Positions 23,812 to 33,439 of a stretch of DNA of 64,000 nucleotides are shown here, one piece after another. The translations under genes were made by a program, and so were the position numbers. The notes beneath the pieces were generated by a model, which searched no databases, was not told the origin of the DNA, and worked only from the letters and a program-made list of their open reading frames with translations. The number at the start of each line of letters is the position of its first letter. Position 1 is the first letter of the stretch. Source of the stretch: Pseudoalteromonas carrageenovora IAM 12662 (GTDB lineage: Bacteria > Pseudomonadota > Gammaproteobacteria > Enterobacterales > Alteromonadaceae). The DNA lies in NCBI RefSeq assembly GCF_900239935.1, contig NZ_LT965928.1, positions 2,028,976 to 2,092,975 on the forward strand. The letters run 5' to 3'.

Positions 23812-24672
23812 ATGTGGAAAACTGTAAACGAGCACATTAGCCAAGCCATTCATTATGACTTTAAACACACTTATAAACGCCAATTGCAAAGTACAAATAC
23901 CGATAAACTCTTTCATTTAACCAATGGTACTCATAATTATTTAGTTAAAATAGCGCTTAAAAGCGAGCTTGAACGCCTTGAAAGCGAAGCTGTAGGCCTT
24001 AAGCTTCTTACACAAAACAGTATATTTATGGTACCTGATTGTATTGTAACAGGTGCTAACATTGAGTTTTCGTTTATTGTGCTCGAATGGCTCGTACTCG
24101 ATAAGCAGCCACATACGCGCTGGGATGATATGGGAAAGCACCTTGCAATGCTGCATCAAAAGCACCCTCAAGCTATGTATGGCTTTGATGTAGATAACTA
24201 TTTAGCCACCACTGTGCAACCAAATAGATGGCATAAAAAGTGGGATGTATTTTACGCAGAAGAGCGCATTGGCTGGCAATTACAACTCCTCGCTGAAAAA
24301 AACATAAACCTAGTTGAACCTGAGCGCATAATAAATTTAGTTAAAGAGCAGCTGCATAATCATCATATAGAGCCCTCTCTTTTACATGGTGATTTTTGGC
24401 GCGGGAATATGGGTTTTATTAAAAATATACCCACTTTATTTAATCCTGCTTGCTATTACGGTGACCGCGAGGTTGATATGGCAATGAGCGAATTATTTGC
24501 GCCATTACCTAACGACTTCTATAACGCCTATAACAAGCACTACCCGCTCTCTCCAAACTACGAAAAACGCAAACTCATATACCAGTTATACCCTATTTTA
24601 AATCACGCTAATATATTCGCAGGGCACTATCTTACTGAAGCAAAACAACATATCGATAGGCTGCTTAGTTAA
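23812..24672 (+). CDS. Fructosamine kinase-family protein
   Basis: 286 residues, the usual length of the YniA/Fn3K-related family, which phosphorylates ketosamines on glycated small molecules or proteins. The catalytic HGDFWRGNMG (Brenner-type H-G-D-x-x-x-x-N) and the metal-binding ACYYGDREVDMAMSELF are both intact, as is the N-terminal nucleotide-binding Lys segment (NYLVKIALKSELERLESEAVGL). It is alone, without a recognisable operon partner, so the physiological substrate cannot be inferred. Confidence 0.85.
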   Translation: MWKTVNEHISQAIHYDFKHTYKRQLQSTNTDKLFHLTNGTHNYLVKIALKSELERLESEAVGLKLLTQNSIFMVPDCIVTGANIEFSFIVLEWLVLDKQPHTRWDDMGKHLAMLHQKHPQAMYGFDVDNYLATTVQPNRWHKKWDVFYAEERIGWQLQLLAEKNINLVEPERIINLVKEQLHNHHIEPSLLHGDFWRGNMGFIKNIPTLFNPACYYGDREVDMAMSELFAPLPNDFYNAYNKHYPLSPNYEKRKLIYQLYPILNHANIFAGHYLTEAKQHIDRLLS

Positions 24673-24797
24673 GCATTTTAAAGCTGTAAAATAAGTGTCA
24701 TAAGCTACATTTCAGCGCTATATTTAATGAGTAAGTAGAGGTTCATCTGTCAGCGATTAAGTTGGACCTAACTTTATTATTTATAGCGGGAGTGATT

Positions 24798-25001
24798 ATG
24801 AAAGACTTTTTATCACAACGTATCACCTGCCCACATTGCGGCAACCATATACATTTAGATATAGACGCAAGTATGGGCGATCAAGACTACATTGAAGAGT
24901 GCAGCGCTTGCTGTAACCCTATCCATTTAAACATGCACATTGACCATGCGAATAAAAAGCTAGAGTTACATATAGACAGCGATAATGAACAAATATTCTA
25001 G
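24798..25001 (+). CDS. Small CPXCG-motif cysteine-rich protein
   Basis: 67 residues. Two Cys pairs, CPHCG and CSACC, are separated by about 28 residues as in a zinc ribbon, followed by a His/Asp-rich tail (HIDHANKKLELHIDSD). The ATG at 24798 is preceded by GGGAG; upstream in-frame codons lack a ribosome site. Family members are conserved but uncharacterised. The stop overlaps the end of the convergent ribE gene by 4 bases, so no terminator can lie between them. Confidence 0.75.
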   Translation: MKDFLSQRITCPHCGNHIHLDIDASMGDQDYIEECSACCNPIHLNMHIDHANKKLELHIDSDNEQIF

Positions 25002-25624
25002 CCTTGGTGGCGTAAGTAGTTTTCGACCGTATTAATTATGGTGTAGGTTTGCTGATCTACCTCAATGTTTAGCTTATCGCCTACTTGCGCTGCCCCTAAA
25101 TTAGTAATGGCCAGTGTTTCGGGGATCAGGTGTAACCAAAAACCGTGTTCATCTACCTCGCCAACCGTAAGGCTTGCGCCATTAATGGCTACAAATCCTT
25201 TATAGATCACATATTTTTGCCATTTCTTAGGTAAGCTAAGCTGAATTTTACAGTTATTTTGCACTTTATTTATTTGGCTTATTTGTGCCGCACAGTGGAT
25301 ATGCCCCGACACTATATGCCCACCAAGCTCAGTACCAAACGTTACAGAACGCTCATAATTAACTAAGCTCCCTAACTCTAACTCGCCTAAGTTTGTAAGC
25401 GCCAGCGTTTCGTCAATCACATCAAAGTGAACTTGTGCCACTACATCGTGGTTACTTAGTTCAACTTTAACAACGGTTAAACAGCAGCCATTAATTGCAA
25501 TACTCGCCCCTAAATCAAGGTGCTTAACATACTCATCACCTACCGAAACGACTAAGCGAATAACGCCTTCATTTAGCATTTTAGATACAACGGTCGCTTG
25601 TGTTTGCACAATTCCTGTAAACAT
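24998..25624 (-). CDS. ribE: Riboflavin synthase, alpha chain
   Basis: Dismutates two molecules of 6,7-dimethyl-8-ribityllumazine to riboflavin. 208 residues made of two similar lumazine-binding barrels, beginning with the invariant MFTGIVQ; SIAINGCCLTVV in the first half and GFVAINGASLTVGEV in the second are the repeated ligand loops. It stands alone, away from the rib operon, as in E. coli (where it is ribC/ribE near norM). The divergent MATE gene starts 128 bases away; no FMN riboswitch is seen in that gap. Confidence 0.93.
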   Translation of the reverse strand: MFTGIVQTQATVVSKMLNEGVIRLVVSVGDEYVKHLDLGASIAINGCCLTVVKVELSNHDVVAQVHFDVIDETLALTNLGELELGSLVNYERSVTFGTELGGHIVSGHIHCAAQISQINKVQNNCKIQLSLPKKWQKYVIYKGFVAINGASLTVGEVDEHGFWLHLIPETLAITNLGAAQVGDKLNIEVDQQTYTIINTVENYLRHQG

Positions 25625-25752
25625 AAAATCACTTTAAATTATTACAAAGTGATAGTTTAACGTATCAACTCGCAAAATCATTCACTACTGTGATTTTTAT
25701 TTGAAACACAATAGATTACAATTGCCGCCTGTTTAATCTAATAGCTGTTTTT

Positions 25753-27123
25753 ATGACCTTTTGTAATTGGGAAGCTAAGCGTTTACTTTCCCTTGCTTTA
25801 CCTGTTTTTTTAGCGCAAGTCACACTTATTTTAATGTCGGTGGTCGACACTATTATGGCCGGACAAGTAAGCCCAACCGACTTGGCCGCGCTTTCTATTG
25901 CTACGGGTATTTGGAACCCTTTATTACTGGCTTTACAAGGGATTTTATTAGCCCTTACCGGTATTATTGCGCAGTTTTCAGGTGCGGATGACAGAAAAGG
26001 CATTAGCCACTATTTTCAACAAGCGCTGTATTTAACCGCTATTTTAAGTTTTACCGGCTTTGCGATAAGCTATTTAGCCGATACCATTATTTTTAAACTC
26101 GATACCAGCCCAGCGATTGCTAATTTAGCTTACGATTACATTCACTTTGTAAAATGGGGAGTATTTGGCTTTTTAATATTTACAGTATATAGAAACGTGA
26201 CCGAAGGCATGGGTATGACCAAGCCCGCGTTTTATATCAGCCTACTGGGGCTTGCTGTAAATATTCCGGTTAATTACATATTTATAAATGGCTTATTTGG
26301 CTTACCTGCTTACGGCGGTGCGGGTTGCGGTATTGCTACCGCCATAGTATTAACTATTATGGCCATAGCCCAAGTAACCTATTGCCAAATGAGTAAAAAA
26401 ATAGACGCTAAAGGGCTACTTTCATCATTCGAAAAGCCTAACTTTAGTACTATTAGTATTATAACGAAGCTAGGTATACCTATATCGTTAGCCACTTTTT
26501 TTGAGGTGACTTTATTCGCATGTATCCCTTTGTTTATTGCACATTTAGGTGCCGTTGCGGTATCAGGGCATCAAATAGCTGCAAGTGTTACTACATTACT
26601 TTTCATGATGCCCCTGAGCCTATCAATCGCTATTAGTATTCGCATTGGTAACTTGTTTGGCCAAAATAATATGACGCAATTAAAAGTAGCGGTTTCTACC
26701 AGCTATATTTTAGCTATTGCTATTGCGTTATTTTTGGCACTCATTACATTTACAGGCAGAGACTATATAAGCCAAATGTATAGCGACAGCCCTGCGGTAT
26801 TAGCATTGGCCTCATCAATCATGATTTTGGCGTGTATTTATCAATTACCTGATGCGCTACAAGTTGCGGCTAATGGCATATTAAGAGGATTAAAATACAC
26901 AACACCAATATCGTACATTACGTTTATATCATATTGGTTAATCGGCTTTTGCTTAGGTTTCGTATTGGCGAGAACAGATATAATTGTACCAGCCATGGGG
27001 CCTCATGGCTTTTGGGTAGGAATAATAGTTGGCCTAAGTGTTGCAGCTATATTCTTAATGCTCACAGTACATAAACGCCTTAAGTATGAGTTTAGTAATT
27101 ATGAAGCACTCAGTAAAAGCTAG
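25753..27123 (+). CDS. norM: MATE-family multidrug/sodium antiporter (NorM-like)
   Basis: 456 residues with twelve hydrophobic segments in two related halves. The N-terminal half begins LLSLALPVFLAQVTLILMSVVDTIMAG, a typical MATE helix 1, and contains VKWGVFGFLIFTVYRNVTEG; the second half repeats the pattern (ISLATFFEVTLFACIPLFIAHLG). Divergent from ribE, the same pairing as norM-ribE in enterobacteria and Vibrio. Exports cationic drugs using a Na+ or H+ gradient (family knowledge). The DUF3080 lipoprotein gene overlaps its 3' end. Confidence 0.88.
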   Translation: MTFCNWEAKRLLSLALPVFLAQVTLILMSVVDTIMAGQVSPTDLAALSIATGIWNPLLLALQGILLALTGIIAQFSGADDRKGISHYFQQALYLTAILSFTGFAISYLADTIIFKLDTSPAIANLAYDYIHFVKWGVFGFLIFTVYRNVTEGMGMTKPAFYISLLGLAVNIPVNYIFINGLFGLPAYGGAGCGIATAIVLTIMAIAQVTYCQMSKKIDAKGLLSSFEKPNFSTISIITKLGIPISLATFFEVTLFACIPLFIAHLGAVAVSGHQIAASVTTLLFMMPLSLSIAISIRIGNLFGQNNMTQLKVAVSTSYILAIAIALFLALITFTGRDYISQMYSDSPAVLALASSIMILACIYQLPDALQVAANGILRGLKYTTPISYITFISYWLIGFCLGFVLARTDIIVPAMGPHGFWVGIIVGLSVAAIFLMLTVHKRLKYEFSNYEALSKS

Positions 27124-28150
27124 CATGCTCTCAAACTGCACAGTATTAGTTACTTTACTAATACTGTGCAGTTTTTTGCTGGTTGGCTGTATTAAAGCCC
27201 CAAGCGAGACTAATAAAACCTATGTTGAACGCTTAAGCAGTACACTTGATGTGGCTGCTGTTGAGCCTACCCCACTTAAGCAACTGTCGTTATTGCCCCC
27301 TGCACCACTTGAAAAAAATAATATCACTTTAGGTATTGTGGAACTTGCAGGTATCAGCCACTGCAAATTAAACGTACTAATCAGTGAGCACAATAACCAA
27401 TTAGGTAAAACGGCTGGTGCTGCTAGTCAACTTAAGTATCAGATAAATTTTATACAAAGCGCACAGGTTTGCTTAAACTCGATTGATAAAAACAGCTCTA
27501 TTTTCAGTAAAATACAAAAAGCTAAAACCTACAAACAAACGCATCTAATGCACTATTTTAATACCATGCTTTTTAAAGAACGAGAGCTTAACCAAACATG
27601 GCAATTAACATCAACCGAGCTAAGTAAAGAGCCTGCAGGTTACAGCGATACTTTACATGCCCTTAAACAGCTGGTTGCCATAAAACAAAAAATAAGCAGT
27701 CAAGAGTTTTATAGTATAAATGCGAATGCTATTCTTAGTGCTCTTGAGCAGTTAAACAAGTATCAATTTAATCAAGCGCTAATTCAATCAGCTCGCACGC
27801 AAGTGGTGTTAAATAACAGTGCTACAAAGTTTGTAAAAACACTAAACTTAAATGACCTTTGCCCAGTGGGCAAAAACAATAAAAAAGCCAAAATAATAAG
27901 TAATGTATTTCAAAAGTTTTATTTAAAAGATATTCAGCCTTATCAAGCACAACTCACAGGTTATTTAGAAGAGCTACAACCGCTTTACAAAGAACTGTGG
28001 TTTAAACAAAGCATTACAAGCGAGCCGATTAATAACTTAATAAAACTTAAATCAAGCAATAACTTACTGAACTTACTAAAAAGCTCTGCTAAAAATCATG
28101 TAATTTGGTGGCAAGGTTTTTATAAAACGTGTGAAATAAGCCCAATATGA
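27101..28150 (+). CDS. DUF3080 lipoprotein
   Basis: About 349 residues. The N-terminus has positive charges, a hydrophobic core and lipobox LLVGC at about residues 26-30, so it is an envelope lipoprotein. I placed the start at the ATG 27101 because it supplies the charged n-region (MKHSVKASM); 27086 and 27125 remain possible. The body is helical, with conserved-looking CKLNVLISEHNNQLGK and a final VIWWQGFYKTCEI segment typical of DUF3080, function unknown. It overlaps the end of the MATE gene, so the two are probably co-transcribed. Confidence 0.72.
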   Translation: MKHSVKASMLSNCTVLVTLLILCSFLLVGCIKAPSETNKTYVERLSSTLDVAAVEPTPLKQLSLLPPAPLEKNNITLGIVELAGISHCKLNVLISEHNNQLGKTAGAASQLKYQINFIQSAQVCLNSIDKNSSIFSKIQKAKTYKQTHLMHYFNTMLFKERELNQTWQLTSTELSKEPAGYSDTLHALKQLVAIKQKISSQEFYSINANAILSALEQLNKYQFNQALIQSARTQVVLNNSATKFVKTLNLNDLCPVGKNNKKAKIISNVFQKFYLKDIQPYQAQLTGYLEELQPLYKELWFKQSITSEPINNLIKLKSSNNLLNLLKSSAKNHVIWWQGFYKTCEISPI

Positions 28151-28190
28151 ATAAAAAAACGACAAATAAACTTAAAAATAACAAACTTGC

Positions 28191-28219
28191 TTGATTCACC
28201 AACCGCCACGCTATATATT
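28191..28219 (+). promoter_or_regulatory. Promoter of the tRNA-Val transcription unit
   Basis: TTGATT (28191-28196) and TATATT (28214-28219) are 17 bases apart and followed by a GC-rich discriminator GCCGCCG, the hallmark of stringently controlled stable-RNA promoters. The first tRNA begins 45 bases downstream. Confidence 0.65.
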
Positions 28220-28263
28220 AGCCGCCGTTGTTAAGCAATTAACACCTACTTAAATAAAGTAAT

Positions 28264-28340
28264 ACGACTGTAGCTCAGTTGGTTAGAGCACTACCTTGAC
28301 ATGGTAGGGGTCGGTGGTTCGAATCCACTCAGTCGTACCA
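28264..28340 (+). tRNA. tRNA-Val (anticodon GAC), copy 1
   Basis: 77 bases with encoded CCA. Acceptor ACGACTG pairs fully with CAGTCGT; the anticodon stem CTACC/GGTAG encloses TTGACAT (anticodon GAC, reading GUC and GUU); the T arm is GGTGG TTCGAAT CCACT. Identical to copy 2. Confidence 0.96.
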
Positions 28341-28436
28341 ACACTTAAGAAAAAAGTATCACTGAAGGAAAAAGCACTACCTACTCTTGTTCACCCGGTC
28401 CAAAGGTCAGTAGTTAAAATCCACTCAGTCGTACCA
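28341..28436 (+). repeat. tRNA-Val-derived repeat, unit 0 (between the two tRNAs)
   Basis: Ends with the tRNA-Val acceptor 3' strand and CCA (CCACTCAGTCGTACCA) and contains the AGCACTACC of the tRNA anticodon-stem 5' side, but anticodon loop, D arm and 5' acceptor strand are missing. Its T loop reads GTTAAAATCC instead of GTTCGAATCC, so it has decayed more than the downstream units. The middle CTACTCTTGTTCACCCGGTC is shared with units 1-3. Confidence 0.8.
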
Positions 28437-28487
28437 ATATTTATTCTAAAATCAGAGAATAAATTTATTTAAGAATTCAAAAATTGT

Positions 28488-28564
28488 ACGACTGTAGCTC
28501 AGTTGGTTAGAGCACTACCTTGACATGGTAGGGGTCGGTGGTTCGAATCCACTCAGTCGTACCA
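28488..28564 (+). tRNA. tRNA-Val (anticodon GAC), copy 2
   Basis: Base-for-base the same 77-base tRNA as copy 1, with encoded CCA. It is followed without any spacer by three 93-bp tRNA-derived tandem repeats. Confidence 0.96.
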
Positions 28565-28843
28565 CTTCAAAGCAATAATAAATCCAAAGAAAAAGCACTA
28601 CCTACTCTTGATCACCCGGTCCAAAGGTCAGTAGTTCGAATCCACTCAGTCGTACCACTTCAAAGCAATAATAAATCCAAAGAAAAAGCACTACCTACTC
28701 TTGATCACCCGGTCCAAAGGTCAGTAGTTCGAATCCACTCAGTCGTACCACTTCAAAGTAATAATAAATCCAAAGAAAAAGCACTACCTACTCTTGTTCA
28801 CCCGGTCCAAAGGTCAGTAGTTCGAATCCACTCAGTCGTACTA
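28565..28843 (+). repeat. Three tandem 93-bp tRNA-Val-derived repeats
   Basis: Units at 28565-28657, 28658-28750 and 28751-28843. Units 1 and 2 are identical; unit 3 differs at a few positions (GTAATA, CTTGTTCA, final CTA instead of CCA). Each has a 5' AT-rich part, AGCACTACC from the tRNA, a 23-base segment replacing the anticodon loop and its 3' strand, then GGTC and the tRNA T-loop and acceptor 3' strand. The T stem has a mismatch (GTAG for GTGG). Because 93 is divisible by three, one frame stays open from 28538 to 28849 and repeats a basic 31-residue peptide (SNNKSKEKALPTL core). Confidence 0.88.
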
Positions 28844-28982
28844 CTTTAAGTAATACAAATAAAATAACCTATACGTTTTAATTTTACGCCTTCACCTTAA
28901 ATAGTTATTTTGATTGATTTATATGCTATTTATTTACAAATTGCATATAATCACTTTGTGGGATTGGAAAGTGGGTATTCAT

Positions 28983-30620
28983 ATGGATCGGGTTGTTGTT
29001 TTAGCACTATTATTTTTATGTACTTTGTTTAGTACTTATACCGGTGCACTCCCTCTGAATACTGATACAACGACTCTCAGCGATGATAACTTATGGCGGC
29101 CCACTACATCATCAGGTACTGCTCCATCTGCAGAGCAAGTAGTTTCATTATACAGAAACAGTACTGAAACAAATAACTTACTTGGAAAAAGCGACGCTGT
29201 TGTGACTAAAATAGCGCTTCAAAGTAATACCCCCTCAGATTGGTACATACTCCCACAAGCTAATTTTATCGACGTTGGTGTGGCCTATTGGCAAAGTGAT
29301 AACGGGGATTTAATTAAGCTTGCTGATTTTTCGCAATCTCACATTAACCAACCCGCTATTATAATGCATGGCCAAGCTTTTAAGTTGTCTTTTGCGAGCG
29401 CTGGTAAAGGCTACTTATGGATATATTTAGATGCTAAGCACTATCCAACCCCAGTTGATTTAAAAATATTAAGCGAACCTGCATTTTTGCATCACCAATT
29501 TTATGTAAACTCATTAACTCTTATCGCTATTTCGGTCATGCTTACACTTGCTGTTATGGCCTTTGTAATGTTTTTAAGAGTAAAGCAAAAAGTCGCATTG
29601 TTTTGTGCAGGTTATGTAGGCTTGCATGGTCTAGGTTGGGCTTTTGCGTCGGGTGCTTTAAACGCAATATATGCTAGCCCTACTTTTAATAAACACTATT
29701 TAGGCATGTACTTATTTGCTTTTGCAATCAGTTGCGCCTCCACCTATACCTACTACTTGTTTAATTTTGATAAAGAAAAAACAAATAAACTAGGTAGTGC
29801 GTTAAAATATTTTACTTATGCATCGCTTGTATGTGGTGTGTGCAGTGTGTTTATGCCGTTTTACATTGTGTTTTATGTTGCGCATTTTTTAGCTGCAACA
29901 TGGGTGATGCTTAGCATAACAACAGGCTTTGCAATGTTAAGCTTAAACGACTTTAGAGCTAAGTACTTTTTATTTGGTAACTTACTTTATAGCCTATCTT
30001 TGGTTGTTTATGTCGCGTTTCATTTTAATATGATAAACGCTTCATCATCCGAAATCTTTGTACTTAGTGCCTTGGCTATAGATTGTGTATGCATACTATT
30101 GTCTTTATCTGAGTGGCTAAAATTAAAGCAGCACGAATTTAACACCATACTTTATCAATCGCGCTTTGACCCGCTAACTCAAGTAGGAAATCGCTTATTA
30201 TTAGATGATGAGTTAACCAAGCTCTCGATTTTTTCTTACGTAATTGTGTTTATAGATTGCGATGGCATCAAAAAAATAAATGATGCATTAGGGCATACAA
30301 AAGGCGATGAATTTTTAGTAAATGCAGCAAATTTAATGAAAAATCATGTACCACATAACACAGCTGTGTTTAGAACCGGAGGAGATGAGTTTATTTGGCT
30401 ATGTAAAGTAGCGAATAAAGCTGAGCTTAGCCAAATAAAAATAGCGCTCAAAGAAAAGCTAAATTCGCTCCATCACACTATTAAACAACAGTGGCCACAA
30501 TCAGGCATTAGTTATGGAATAGCTTCAAGCGATGAATGCCAAAATTATACTGAATGCTTAACCTTAGCCGATGAACGCATGTACAGTTTAAAGTCTGCCC
30601 ACAAACTTAAAGCGGGCTAA
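28983..30620 (+). CDS. Membrane diguanylate cyclase with 7TMR-DISM sensor
   Basis: Makes cyclic di-GMP from GTP. About 545 residues: signal peptide, an extracellular beta domain resembling 7TMR-DISMED2 (about 30-170, DWYILPQANFIDVGVAYW), seven hydrophobic helices (about 180-385) and a C-terminal GGDEF domain. The active site is intact (FRTGGDEFIWL, with DPLTQVGNRLLLDDEL at the domain start); the RxxD inhibitory site is absent because the corresponding residues read PHNT. I chose the ATG at 28983, which gives a clean signal sequence (MDRVVVLALLFLCTLFS). Single gene downstream of the tRNA repeat array. Confidence 0.88.
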   Translation: MDRVVVLALLFLCTLFSTYTGALPLNTDTTTLSDDNLWRPTTSSGTAPSAEQVVSLYRNSTETNNLLGKSDAVVTKIALQSNTPSDWYILPQANFIDVGVAYWQSDNGDLIKLADFSQSHINQPAIIMHGQAFKLSFASAGKGYLWIYLDAKHYPTPVDLKILSEPAFLHHQFYVNSLTLIAISVMLTLAVMAFVMFLRVKQKVALFCAGYVGLHGLGWAFASGALNAIYASPTFNKHYLGMYLFAFAISCASTYTYYLFNFDKEKTNKLGSALKYFTYASLVCGVCSVFMPFYIVFYVAHFLAATWVMLSITTGFAMLSLNDFRAKYFLFGNLLYSLSLVVYVAFHFNMINASSSEIFVLSALAIDCVCILLSLSEWLKLKQHEFNTILYQSRFDPLTQVGNRLLLDDELTKLSIFSYVIVFIDCDGIKKINDALGHTKGDEFLVNAANLMKNHVPHNTAVFRTGGDEFIWLCKVANKAELSQIKIALKEKLNSLHHTIKQQWPQSGISYGIASSDECQNYTECLTLADERMYSLKSAHKLKAG

Positions 30621-30904
30621 CGTTATAAATTACAAAGTTATAAAACGTAATCAACAAGTCATATCACTACATTCAATATAAAAAACTAAAAGAATTTGGT
30701 TTTAGTTTATGTTATTTTCAAGATATTACAGTTAACACAAACTAATAGGAGCTTTTTCTTGAAACTTACGCCGCCCTAGGCAACCACCCCCCCTTTTTAA
30801 TCCGCACATTACGTGCAACCTTAATCGCCTCTGCGCGAGAATCCCTGATATTTAAATAAAATATTCCCCTATACTTTGGGAAACTAACTAATTAGGTTAC
30901 TTAC

Positions 30905-32395
30905 ATGTTTGATCACGTAAAAAGAGATTGGCTCTCTAATGTTCGTGGCGATGTGCTTGCTGGTATTGTTGTAGCGCTTGCGCTAATACCTGAAGCTATT
31001 GCCTTTTCTATTATTGCAGGTGTTGATCCTAAGGTGGGTTTGTACGCCTCATTTTGTATTGCGGTTATTATTGCCTTTGTAGGCGGTCGTCCAGGTATGA
31101 TATCTGCAGCCACCGGTGCAATGGCACTACTAATGGTCACGCTGGTTAAAGATCATGGTCTGGAATACTTACTTGTTGCTACCTTACTTACCGGCTTACT
31201 ACAAATATTTGCAGGCTTTTTAAAGCTTGGTGAATTAATGCGATTTGTATCGCGCTCTGTTGTTACTGGGTTTGTAAACGCACTGGCTATTTTAATATTT
31301 ATGGCGCAGTTACCTGAACTTACCAATGTGACTTGGCATGTTTACGCCATGACCGCAGCGGGCTTAGGTATTATTTACTTATTCCCGTACATTCCAACTA
31401 TTGGCAAAATACTTCCCTCCCCTTTGGTGTGTATTGTTGTTATTACGCTGGTTTCACTGTTTTTAGGGCTTGATATAAGAACCGTTGGCGACATGGGTGA
31501 ACTACCTGACACTCTGCCTATATTTTTATGGCCCGATGTACCGCTAACACTCGAAACGCTGCAAATTGTTTTGCCGTATTCGATTGGTCTTGCGGTTGTG
31601 GGCTTACTTGAGTCAATGATGACCGCCACTATTGTTGATGACTTAACCGATACCACAAGCGATCGTAATAAAGAGTGTAAAGGTCAAGGTATTGCCAATA
31701 TTGGCGCAGGTTTATTTGGTGGTATGGCAGGTTGCGCCATGATTGGACAATCAATTATTAACGTTAAATCGGGTGGTCGCGGCAGACTTTCTACCTTTAT
31801 TGCCGGTTCATTTTTAATCATCATGGTGGTGTTTTTAGATGAATGGCTGCGGTTAATTCCTATGGCGGCATTAGTTGCAGTAATGATTATGGTGTCGATA
31901 GGTACATTCTCTTGGACATCAGTTAAAGATTTAAAAAAGAACCCGCTTTCATCAAACGTAGTGATGATTTCCACCGTTATTGTGGTAGTTGCCACGCATA
32001 ACCTAGCCATTGGCGTTTTAGTTGGTGTATTGCTAGCTACATTATTTTTTGCCAATAAAATTGGTCGCTTTATGGTGGTTAAAGCTAACCATGATGAAAG
32101 CAACGATAAAATAACTTACGAAGTAGTTGGCCAAGTGTTTTTTGCCTCAGCGGAGCAATTTATTGCATCGTTCGATTTCAAAAATGCGGTTTCTAACGTA
32201 GTAATTGATTTAACCCATGCTCACTTTTGGGATATCACAGGTGTATCGTCACTCGATAAGGTGGTTATTAAGTTTAGGCGTGAAGGCGCAACAGTTAATA
32301 TTATTGGTATGAATAGCGCAACCGAAACCGTAATTGATAAATTTGGTGTGCATAACAACCCTGAAGAAGTCGATAAACTACTTGGCGGACATTAA
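30905..32395 (+). CDS. SulP-family anion transporter with STAS domain
   Basis: 496 residues: ten or more hydrophobic segments from about 15 to 385 beginning with [28 protein letters not shown], the SulP signature region, and a C-terminal STAS domain ([23 protein letters not shown]). Substrate may be sulfate, bicarbonate or another anion. The next gene, 10 bases on, is a tandem universal-stress protein; SulP-Usp pairs are frequently seen together, possibly as transport plus regulation. A second, distinct SulP lies at 35384. Confidence 0.85.
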   Translation: MFDHVKRDWLSNVRGDVLAGIVVALALIPEAIAFSIIAGVDPKVGLYASFCIAVIIAFVGGRPGMISAATGAMALLMVTLVKDHGLEYLLVATLLTGLLQIFAGFLKLGELMRFVSRSVVTGFVNALAILIFMAQLPELTNVTWHVYAMTAAGLGIIYLFPYIPTIGKILPSPLVCIVVITLVSLFLGLDIRTVGDMGELPDTLPIFLWPDVPLTLETLQIVLPYSIGLAVVGLLESMMTATIVDDLTDTTSDRNKECKGQGIANIGAGLFGGMAGCAMIGQSIINVKSGGRGRLSTFIAGSFLIIMVVFLDEWLRLIPMAALVAVMIMVSIGTFSWTSVKDLKKNPLSSNVVMISTVIVVVATHNLAIGVLVGVLLATLFFANKIGRFMVVKANHDESNDKITYEVVGQVFFASAEQFIASFDFKNAVSNVVIDLTHAHFWDITGVSSLDKVVIKFRREGATVNIIGMNSATETVIDKFGVHNNPEEVDKLLGGH

Positions 32396-32405
32396 GGAGA
32401 ATGTA

Positions 32406-33257
32406 ATGACTAAAATAATTACTTATGTAGATGGCTCAGCCATTACTAAAAATGTAACCGATGCTGCTATTTGGGCTTCAAAAAAGCTCAATAAACCAAT
32501 TAGTTTTGTGCATACAATTGAAAAAACGCAGCAAACAAATGTTGGCGACTACTCCGGCAGTATTGGGCTTGGTGCACAGTCAACATTGCTTGATGAAATG
32601 ACTAAGCTTGACGAACAACGCTGCAAAGTAAGTTTAAAAATGGCTGACGAATTATTAAACTCAGTAAGCGAGCACGCGAAATCGGCAGGTATTACTAACT
32701 TTGAATTAATTAAGCGCCACGGTGATTTGCTAGATACCGTTATAGACTTAAAAGACGACACACGCCTTATTGTTATTGGGCAAAATGGTGCGGGACATAG
32801 TAATAGCTTTGCAGTGCTGGGCTCACACATTGAAACCTTAGTACGTAATGCAACACAACCTATTTTGCTTATTCCTGAAACATTTAAACAACCTAAATCA
32901 TTTATGATTGCGTACGATGGCCGCGAAACAGCCGACAAAGCACTGCAACAAGTGATTGATGGCGGATTGCTACATGGCTTGCATTGTCATTTGGTGAGTA
33001 TTAAAAATAACGAAAAAGACCTCGAAGAAAAGTTTATTAATGCGCAGAATAAACTTCTCAGTATGGGGTTTGAAGTATCAGCAAGCTTTTTAGAAGGCAA
33101 TATTTTTGACTCGCTAATGCAATACCAAGAGCAAAATAATATTGATTTAATTGTAATGGGTGCGTTTGGGCACTCTAAACTAAGGCAGTTTTTTGTAGGT
33201 AGTAACACCATTAAAATGCTCGAAAATAGTAATGTTCCCGTGGTAGTCCTTAAATAG
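32406..33257 (+). CDS. Tandem universal stress protein (two Usp domains)
   Basis: 283 residues with two UspA-like domains. Both nucleotide-binding loops are recognisable: VIGQNGAGHSNSFAVLGS (first half) and VMGAFGHSKLRQFFVGSN (second half), the latter a clean G-x2-G-x9-G-(S/T)-type pattern. ATG at 32406 follows AAGGAG; longer in-frame starts overlap the SulP gene and lack a ribosome site. It is in an operon with the preceding SulP transporter and ends at a hairpin. Confidence 0.88.
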   Translation: MTKIITYVDGSAITKNVTDAAIWASKKLNKPISFVHTIEKTQQTNVGDYSGSIGLGAQSTLLDEMTKLDEQRCKVSLKMADELLNSVSEHAKSAGITNFELIKRHGDLLDTVIDLKDDTRLIVIGQNGAGHSNSFAVLGSHIETLVRNATQPILLIPETFKQPKSFMIAYDGRETADKALQQVIDGGLLHGLHCHLVSIKNNEKDLEEKFINAQNKLLSMGFEVSASFLEGNIFDSLMQYQEQNNIDLIVMGAFGHSKLRQFFVGSNTIKMLENSNVPVVVLK

Positions 33258-33280
33258 TTTTGAAGCCTTTGATGATTAGT

Positions 33281-33310
33281 AAAGCCTAAAGTGAGCATGC
33301 TTTAGGCTTT
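33281..33310 (+). terminator. Hairpin after the SulP-Usp operon
   Basis: AAAGCCTAAAG and CTTTAGGCTTT form an 11-bp stem with an 8-base loop. The T run is short, so termination may be only moderate. Confidence 0.65.
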
Positions 33311-33439
33311 ATTCGTACCAGCTAAGAGCTACCCAAAACGCGGGTTAAAATACTTATTAACGTATTTAAAAAGAGAAATTACGCTTCAAAAGCCCACTAT
33401 TACAAGTATATACAACGCCAAAAACCTGCTTGCTATAAA

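Noticed and set aside
25625..25752. FMN riboswitch before riboflavin synthase
   Set aside because: The 128-base divergent gap shows none of the conserved RFN blocks.
28341..28843. CRISPR array
   Set aside because: Units are contiguous tRNA-derived repeats without variable spacers, and no cas genes are nearby.
28538..28849. The 103-residue frame through the tRNA-derived repeats as an ordinary protein gene
   Set aside because: It starts with GTG inside a tRNA, has no ribosome site and its openness follows from the triplet period. Kept as a finding because of the tyrT/Tpr parallel, not called as a CDS.
30621..30904. A small gene or pseudogene between the diguanylate cyclase and the SulP gene
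   Set aside because: An AGGAG followed by TTG opens a frame of only six codons, and no homologous stretch is recognisable.
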